A stretch of 31,011 nucleotides of DNA from JAWXCF01 sp034440515. Its GTDB lineage: Bacteria > Bacteroidota > Bacteroidia > CAILMK01. The stretch's first letter is position 1. Each line of letters opens with the position of its first letter. This document shows positions 26,270 to 31,011 of the stretch, piece after piece. The notes beneath the pieces are model-generated. The model made no database searches, was not told the origin of the DNA, and saw nothing but the letters and a program-made list of their open reading frames with translations. Location of the stretch: assembly GCA_034440515.1 (NCBI GenBank), contig JAWXCF010000007.1, positions 1 to 31,011 on the forward strand, in the 5' to 3' direction. Made by a program: the position numbers and the translations under genes.

Positions 26270-26656
26270 AGCTAAGCCAATATTACTTAAAAATAATTTA
26301 GCCTACGCTAGTTTTATATGGTTAATTAGAAATATTCTTATTTCTCTGTTAATTACGTGGTTAAATAGGTTGACAGTTTATACTAGTAGAAATGTTCTTT
26401 TCTTATAATAACAGCGAGTTAGCTAAGATTAAGTTGCACATACGTATAGCACCTTAGCGGCCAGATTGCTATTCTTACATCATAATTGCTAAAAATATTA
26501 GAATTCTACAGATTCAAGAAATATAGCTACATTAAATCCAAAATAGACCCTTCATATAAATAATTGATAGAGTTTATTTTATATTTCCAATAATTTTCTT
26601 ACCTTTGCCGTCCATTATTAATTTTTAATAACGAGATAGTTATATTATAGAAACTC
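26270..26656. other. Divergent space between epimerase and ribosomal operon
   Basis: 387 bp, strongly AT-rich, with no gene. It contains a 7-bp hairpin with a 4-nt loop (AGAAATA/TATTTCT, 26328-26345) flanked by two copies of GTTAATTA (26321-26328 and 26348-26355), and the -7 box and leader of rplM at its right end. I see no tRNA, riboswitch or small RNA signature. Confidence 0.4.
26600..26607 (+). promoter_or_regulatory. Putative -7 element of the rplM operon promoter
   Basis: TACCTTTG is an exact TAnnTTTG match and one of the commonest Bacteroidota forms. It predicts transcription start near 26614 and a leader of about 43 nt before the GTG at 26657. The same octamer, on the other strand, precedes the yceD-rpmF cluster. 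A TTG at standard -33 spacing is not seen. Confidence 0.6.
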
Positions 26657-27100
26657 GTGGACACTTTAAGTTATAAGACCGTAGCAGCTAAGTCATCAAC
26701 TGTTGTATCAGAATGGCTCGTGATAGATGCGGAAAACATGGTGGTAGGCCGCCTGGCAGCTCAGCTAGCCAAAATCATTAGAGGCAAAAATAAGCCTTCC
26801 TTCAGTCCCCACGTAAACTGTGGTGACAAGGTAATCATACTTAATGCTGAAAAAGTACGATTTACCGGTAACAAAATGAATGATAAAATTTACATTCATT
26901 ATACAGGTTACCCAGGAGGACAGCGCGAAATTACACCCGCTAGGCTAATGACCAAAAAACCCGAAGACGTGCTGAAAATGGCCGTTCGTGGTATGTTGCC
27001 CGCTAACAAACTTCGTAAGGAGTATTTGAACAATTTATTCATCTATGTGGGAGGGGAGCATCCTCACTCTGCACAAAACCCAAAAACGATTACCCTGTAG
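26657..27100 (+). CDS. rplM: 50S ribosomal protein L13
   Basis: L13, an early-assembling protein of the large subunit. The 147-residue sequence has VVGRLAAQLAKIIRGK, the HVNCGDKVIILNAEKVRFTG core (residues 53-72), YPGGQRE and RGMLPANKLRKE. The start is a GTG, chosen because the resulting N-terminus MDTLSYKT is the one seen in Bacteroidota L13 proteins; no ATG is available at that point. It heads the rplM-rpsI-rpsB-tsf operon and its TAG stop is one base before the rpsI ATG. Confidence 0.95.
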   Translation: MDTLSYKTVAAKSSTVVSEWLVIDAENMVVGRLAAQLAKIIRGKNKPSFSPHVNCGDKVIILNAEKVRFTGNKMNDKIYIHYTGYPGGQREITPARLMTKKPEDVLKMAVRGMLPANKLRKEYLNNLFIYVGGEHPHSAQNPKTITL

Positions 27101-27101
27101 T

Positions 27102-27488
27102 ATGGCAAGTATCAACGCAACCGGACGTCGTAAGACTTCAATAGCAAGAGTGTACCTGAAGGCAGGTACCGGTACCATAGTTATAAATGGTAAACCATTA
27201 GAATTGTATTTCCCCAGTTCCCTTCGCCAATTTGTTGTGAATCAATCACTAGAAGCTACAGAAGGTTTGGGTCAATTTGACGTGGACATCAAAGTAAAGG
27301 GTGGTGGATTAACAGGACAGGCAGAGGCAATCCGTATGGGTATCGCCAGAGCTTTAGTAAAGGAAAATGAGGAAAATAAGCCAGAACTGAGAAGTAAAGG
27401 TTTCTTAACCCGTGACCCTAGAATGGTTGAACGTAAGAAATTTGGTCATAAAAAAGCCAGAAAGAGCTTCCAGTTCAGCAAACGTTAA
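27102..27488 (+). CDS. rpsI: 30S ribosomal protein S9
   Basis: S9 of the small subunit; its C-terminal tail reaches the P-site tRNA. The 128-residue form starting MASINATGRRKTSIARVYL is chosen: an upstream in-frame ATG at 27045 would overlap rplM by 56 bp and add 19 residues that do not belong to S9. The basic tail KKARKSFQFSKR ends in the invariant Lys-Arg. Only one base separates it from rplM, implying coupled translation. Confidence 0.96.
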   Translation: MASINATGRRKTSIARVYLKAGTGTIVINGKPLELYFPSSLRQFVVNQSLEATEGLGQFDVDIKVKGGGLTGQAEAIRMGIARALVKENEENKPELRSKGFLTRDPRMVERKKFGHKKARKSFQFSKR

Positions 27489-27515
27489 TCTTTATCACTC
27501 AATTATTGAATTTTT

Positions 27516-28271
27516 ATGTCTGAAAATAACTCACGCTTTAATATAAAAGTGGAAGATATGCTAGAGGCAGGCGTTCACTTTGGACACCTTCGTAGCAAAT
27601 GGAATCCGCATATGGCTCCATACATATTTATGGAGAAAAATGGCATTCACCTTATCGATTTAAATAAGAGTGCCAGAAAACTAGAAGAGGCAGCATTCGC
27701 CGTTCAAAACTTAGCTAGACTAGGTAGAAAAATACTATTTGTTGCAACTAAGAAACAAGCTAAAGAAATAGTACAAGAGGCTGCTACCAAAGTAGGTATG
27801 CCTTTTGTAACTGAGCGTTGGTTAGGTGGAATGTTAACCAATTTCTCTACTGTACGTAAAAGTATCAAAAAAATGTCAACTATCGACAAGATGATTAGCG
27901 ACGGTACTGTTAATACATTGGCAAAACGTGAGCGCCTAATGCTAGGTCGTGAACGTGAGAAATTGCAAAAACTACTAGGTGGATTAGATGAGGGTAGATT
28001 ACCAGCAGCTATATTCATTATCGACATCAAGAAAGAACACATAGCCGTGGCAGAAGCTACCAAATTGGGTATCCCATCATTTGGTATTGTGGACACCAAT
28101 GCCAACCCAAATATAATAGACTACCCAATACCAGGTAATGATGATGCGACTAAATCAATATCATACATTATGAATGTAATAGTAGCTGCTATAGAGGAAG
28201 GGCTAAACGAACGCCGTAAGAATAAAGAGTCACAGAAGGATGAAAATCCTGAGAAAGTAGCTCAAGCCTAA
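27516..28271 (+). CDS. rpsB: 30S ribosomal protein S2
   Basis: S2 binds late to the small subunit and is needed for S1 docking and initiation. The 251-residue protein shows GVHFGHLRSKWNPHMAPYIF (19-38), KNGIHLIDL, FVATKKQAKEIV, ERWLGGMLTNFSTV and the C-terminal domain signature IPSFGIVDTNANP. The acidic/basic tail (NKESQKDENPEKVAQA) is the usual variable end. It follows rpsI by 27 bp and precedes tsf by 45 bp, the near-universal rpsB-tsf order. Confidence 0.97.
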   Translation: MSENNSRFNIKVEDMLEAGVHFGHLRSKWNPHMAPYIFMEKNGIHLIDLNKSARKLEEAAFAVQNLARLGRKILFVATKKQAKEIVQEAATKVGMPFVTERWLGGMLTNFSTVRKSIKKMSTIDKMISDGTVNTLAKRERLMLGREREKLQKLLGGLDEGRLPAAIFIIDIKKEHIAVAEATKLGIPSFGIVDTNANPNIIDYPIPGNDDATKSISYIMNVIVAAIEEGLNERRKNKESQKDENPEKVAQA

Positions 28272-28316
28272 CTGCTTAACATTTTACACAGCTCAATTAT
28301 ACTTTAACAATATATT

Positions 28317-29150
28317 ATGGCTATCACAGCTGCTGAAGTAAACAAACTAAGAACTGCAACGGGTGCAGGAATGATGGAGTGTAAAAACGCCCTACAAGAA
28401 ACTGATGGCGATTTTGAAGGTGCAATAGATTACCTACGTAAACGTGGCCAAAAGGTATCAGCAAAACGTGCTGACCGTGAGGCTAACGAGGGGGTAGTTA
28501 TTGCTAAAACCAATCAAGATGGCACTACCGGTATCATCATTAAGTTAACCTCTGAAACCGATTTCGTTGCTAAAAATGCTGACTTCATCGCCTTTGGTGA
28601 GAAGATTGCTAATTTAGCTATGGAAAGTCTGCCTACCAACCTAGATGCCCTAAAGGCTTTAGCATTAGACGGTAGATCTGTACAGGATAACCTAGATGAA
28701 CAAGTGGCTAAAATAGGTGAGAAAATTGATGTAATAGAATACATTAAAATAGACGCACCTGCCGTAGTAGCCTACAACCACGGCGCCAATAGAATTGGTG
28801 TATTGGTTGCTATGAATCAACATCAGAATGACGCAATAATAGCTGCTGGTAAAGACACTGCAATGCAAATAGCAGCAATGAACCCAGTAAGTCTAGACAA
28901 AGAAGATGTGCCACAAGATACCATTCAACGTGAGCTAGAAATAGCACGCGAGCAACTATTGGCAGAGGGTAAAGCTGCAGAGATGATTGAAAAAATATCT
29001 CAAGGTAAGCTAAACAAGTTCTTTAAAGACAATACCTTGTTAAATCAAGAATTTGTGAAAGACAACAGCAAAGACATTCGCAAAATGCTGAATGAAACCA
29101 GTGCTGGCCTTACTGTTACTGAATTTAAAAGAGTCGGATTAGGAGAATAA
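28317..29150 (+). CDS. tsf: Translation elongation factor Ts
   Basis: EF-Ts recycles EF-Tu by exchanging GDP for GTP in the cytoplasm. The 277-residue protein opens with the UBA-like domain (ITAAEVNKLRTATGAGMMEC, 3-22, and DGDFEGAIDYLRKRG), followed by the nucleotide-exchange motif SETDFVAKN (79-87; Asp82 and Phe83 insert into EF-Tu). The coiled-coil/dimerisation part and the C-terminal element NETSAGLTVTEFKRVG are present. Length is close to E. coli EF-Ts (283). A strong terminator follows 29 bp after the stop, closing the operon. Confidence 0.97.
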   Translation: MAITAAEVNKLRTATGAGMMECKNALQETDGDFEGAIDYLRKRGQKVSAKRADREANEGVVIAKTNQDGTTGIIIKLTSETDFVAKNADFIAFGEKIANLAMESLPTNLDALKALALDGRSVQDNLDEQVAKIGEKIDVIEYIKIDAPAVVAYNHGANRIGVLVAMNQHQNDAIIAAGKDTAMQIAAMNPVSLDKEDVPQDTIQRELEIAREQLLAEGKAAEMIEKISQGKLNKFFKDNTLLNQEFVKDNSKDIRKMLNETSAGLTVTEFKRVGLGE

Positions 29151-29179
29151 ATTCTCTCTAGCTTGATTACATATTATTT

Positions 29180-29208
29180 GGGGAAGCCGAAAGGTTTCCC
29201 CTTTTTTT
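29180..29208 (+). terminator. Strong intrinsic terminator after tsf
   Basis: GGGGAAGCC pairs with GGTTTCCCC (9 bp, one G-U) around a GAAA tetraloop of the stable GNRA class, and is followed by seven T residues. This is the best terminator in the window and separates pyrH from the ribosomal operon. Confidence 0.93.
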
Positions 29209-29454
29209 GTTAATTGGTTTTAAATTATTCTTAACACACTAATCTATTCTTCTTAAATCAAATATGACAGTATAGTAAACCAAATATTATTGTAAAAACT
29301 AAATATAGTCTTGGATTTACTATTCTTGCATTTCAACAACTATGATGAGCATTATTTCAAATAGAATTTAGATTCCTTTTTTTGCCCATATATCATTACT
29401 ATTTTTGACGCATTAATGTGACTAGTAATGGACACATAGCCACTACATCAAATT
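29209..29454 (+). promoter_or_regulatory. pyrH upstream region with putative -7 element
   Basis: With the tsf terminator this makes a 304-bp gene-free gap. TATTTTTG at 29400-29407 fits TAnnTTTG and lies 47 bp before the pyrH ATG; a TTTG at 29381-29384 sits 15 bp upstream of it, slightly closer than the usual -33/-7 spacing. The rest is AT-rich without other recognisable signals. Confidence 0.4.
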
Positions 29455-30168
29455 ATGAAATATCAACGCGTACTATTAAAGCTATCTGGCGAATCGTTAA
29501 TGGGCAATAAGCAATTCGGTATAGATGCCGATGCTGTAACCCACTATGCTAATGAGGTGAAAAAGGTAGCCGACACAGGCGCACAAATAGGTATAGTAAT
29601 TGGCGGGGGCAATATATTTAGAGGTATAGACGCTATGAAGGGCGGCGTACAAGACCGTGCTCAAGCTGACTATATGGGAATGCTGGCAACAGTTATAAAT
29701 GCAATGGCATTGCAAAGTGCCTTAGAGTCATTTGGTATACAGACTAGGTTGCAAAGTGCCATTAAGATGGAACAAATCAGTGAGCCATTCATTCGCAGGC
29801 GCGCCATTAGGCACCTAGAAAAGGGGCGAGTAGTCATTTTTGCGGCTGGTACAGGTAATCCATACTTTACAACCGACACTGCTGCTGTACTACGTGCCAT
29901 AGAAATAGGTGCAGACGTAGTGCTAAAGGGTACACGTGTTGACGGCATATATACTGCAGACCCAGAGAAAGACCCTACTGCTACCAGATATGACAAAGTT
30001 AGCTACAGTGAGGTATATGAGATGAACCTAAACGTAATGGATATGACAGCCATAACGCTGTGCAAAGAAAACAATCTACCCATCATTGTATTTGATATTA
30101 ATCAAGACAATAGCTTCTTAAACATAGTGTCTGGAGATGAGCAGATAGGAACTTTGGTTTCAAACTAA
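29455..30168 (+). CDS. pyrH: UMP kinase
   Basis: PyrH phosphorylates UMP to UDP, the committed step of pyrimidine nucleotide supply; it is a hexameric amino-acid-kinase-fold enzyme unrelated to eukaryotic UMP kinases. The 237-residue protein has LLKLSGESL (7-15) with the phosphate-binding Lys9, VIGGGNIFRG (48-57), DYMGMLATVINAMAL (72-86), AAGTGNPYFTTDTAA near 137-151, and KGTRVDGIYTADPEKDP. Length is typical. In most bacteria tsf-pyrH-frr are linked; here pyrH is in place but frr is not found downstream within the window. Confidence 0.96.
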   Translation: MKYQRVLLKLSGESLMGNKQFGIDADAVTHYANEVKKVADTGAQIGIVIGGGNIFRGIDAMKGGVQDRAQADYMGMLATVINAMALQSALESFGIQTRLQSAIKMEQISEPFIRRRAIRHLEKGRVVIFAAGTGNPYFTTDTAAVLRAIEIGADVVLKGTRVDGIYTADPEKDPTATRYDKVSYSEVYEMNLNVMDMTAITLCKENNLPIIVFDINQDNSFLNIVSGDEQIGTLVSN

Positions 30169-30277
30169 ATATTAAGAGTTAATGCTCTTCATAAAGCGTT
30201 TAGAAATTATACCTGTATCGAACATATATTAATCGCATTAAACCTTTGGGATGTATCTTAAATTTCAAGTCTTGACA

Positions 30278-30847
30278 TTAAAGTCCAGTACCGAGCTCTA
30301 GTCCAATTTGGATGTTATTAAACTTACCCTCTATTGGATCATTTAATAAGTTTATGGTGTATGAAATGTAATCATCATATCTAACAACATAGTGAGTTGC
30401 CCCACTATCCTTAAATTGACATTGCCCAGCATCATTTGTTACTGCTTTAGAAATTATTTCTTATCTATAGTAATTGAATTTTGTCTCCCGTAAAAGTTTA
30501 TTATCTTCATTTAAAACTGTAAATTTGTAACCAATAATATTGAAACTATTACAATCTTAACCTAAATAAACAGATATTTTCTTACTATATTTTAGATAAC
30601 TATTCAACTAAATAATAGAATTTTATTCTCGCCAAGTGCCACGAATATGTTTGGCGGTGTAGCAACTAACTGTCGTAAAAACAAAAGTATTGTCAGAAAA
30701 TAGAAATAGATGAGATATGTACATATTTACGTCTAATACATAACTATATTCCTTGATAGTTACATCTTCTGATTGTGCATTTATATTATAATTGCTAAAT
30801 ATGGCAAAGCCTAAAAGTAAAATGCAAAATAGTTTTCTTACCCTCAT
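30278..30847 (-). pseudogene. Secreted-protein pseudogene with four in-frame stops
   Basis: The first 74 codons from ATG at 30847 encode a signal peptide (MRVRKLFCILLLGFAIF, cleavage NINA/Q at 24) and a short mature part ending RGTWRE before TAA at 30623-30625. The same frame continues without any frameshift to a final TAA at 30278, interrupted only by stops at 30608 (TAG), 30557 (TAA) and 30461 (TAA). The downstream peptides read as protein: IIGYKFTVLNEDNKLLRETK, SKAVTNDAGQCQFKDSG, YVVRYDDYISYTINLLNDP. The GTW-x-x-NSII-x-LNSY pattern crossing two stops resembles small lipocalin-like or regulatory-domain exported proteins of Bacteroidota. I take it as a single ~190-codon gene inactivated by nonsense mutations. 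The alternative is a real 74-aa secreted peptide followed by chance open frame. Bases 30848-31011 upstream show no promoter or gene. Confidence 0.6.
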
Positions 30848-31011
30848 ACATATTAGAACGTAAACCTGCCTCGGTTTAATTTTTAAATTCTCCCATTCAC
30901 AAAAATTAAAGTGACAAAATTTTCAAATTTCAAGATTAATCTAGAAAAAAAAATACTTTTACTTCCTATAAAGTACTTAAATATACGAGACGAAACGTAA
31001 CTGAAATAAAA

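Noticed and set aside
26328..26345. AGAAATA/TATTTCT hairpin flanked by GTTAATTA repeats
   Set aside because: All A/T-rich and short; such repeats arise by chance in AT-rich DNA and it has no terminator or operator context.
27045..27101. Earlier in-frame ATG for rpsI
   Set aside because: It would overlap rplM by 56 bp and add residues not found in S9; the MASINATGRRKTS start is the family start.
30174..30189. AAGAG/CTCTT hairpin just after pyrH
   Set aside because: Only a 5-bp stem and no following T-run, so it was not called a terminator.
30278..30847. Stop-codon reassignment or programmed read-through in the right-end gene
   Set aside because: Other genes in the window end normally at TAA, TAG (rplM) and TGA (queA), and there is no read-through context; nonsense decay is simpler.
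1..31011. tRNA genes, CRISPR arrays, insertion sequences or prophage genes
   Set aside because: No cloverleaf, regular repeat-spacer pattern, transposase or integrase was seen on either strand.

Overview
This is a chromosomal stretch from an AT-rich member of the Bacteroidota. Four things point there: type IX secretion (T9SS) sorting domains, a PorV/PorQ-type barrel and a carboxypeptidase-regulatory TonB receptor; the long, Bacteroidota-type QueA; L13 starting MDTLSYKT; and several -7 boxes fitting the phylum's TAnnTTTG consensus. Genus cannot be decided from the window. Most genes are housekeeping. No tRNA, rRNA, CRISPR array, insertion sequence or phage gene was seen.

Layout. 1-2556 is AT-rich and holds the tail of one gene, a secreted T9SS cargo protein and about 0.6 kb of apparent coding debris. 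2557-5087 (minus) carries mutL followed by a rhomboid protease. queA (plus) diverges from mutL. A lipoprotein of unknown function (minus) and a lone ddhC/rfbH-type deoxysugar dehydratase (plus) follow. 9020-14492 is a minus-strand run read pepA-pdxA-yceD(DUF177)-rpmF-plsX-fabH, with a likely internal promoter before yceD; it joins peptide turnover, vitamin B6 synthesis and the classical L32/phospholipid/fatty-acid initiation cluster. rsmA (plus) diverges from pepA and converges on a HIT hydrolase; greA lies beyond.

16483-25446 (minus) is the most distinctive part: a three-gene unit of a 1260-aa TonB-dependent receptor, a 1305-aa secreted protein with a FlgD-like/T9SS-type C-terminus, and a PorV/PorQ-family outer-membrane barrel. 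It is closed by a good intrinsic terminator. The natural reading is an envelope module in which a large exported protein is paired with its own receptor and a T9SS shuttle-like barrel. Next come an RmlC-type sugar epimerase and then the translation operon rplM-rpsI-rpsB-tsf (GTG start for rplM, strong terminator after tsf), followed by pyrH. The right end carries a secreted-protein pseudogene with four in-frame stops and no frameshift.

The best candidates for something new are the receptor/giant-protein/PorV unit, the MutL lacking its endonuclease metal-site motifs, the perfect Shine-Dalgarno before greA, and the right-end pseudogene. No clearly unprecedented system is visible.
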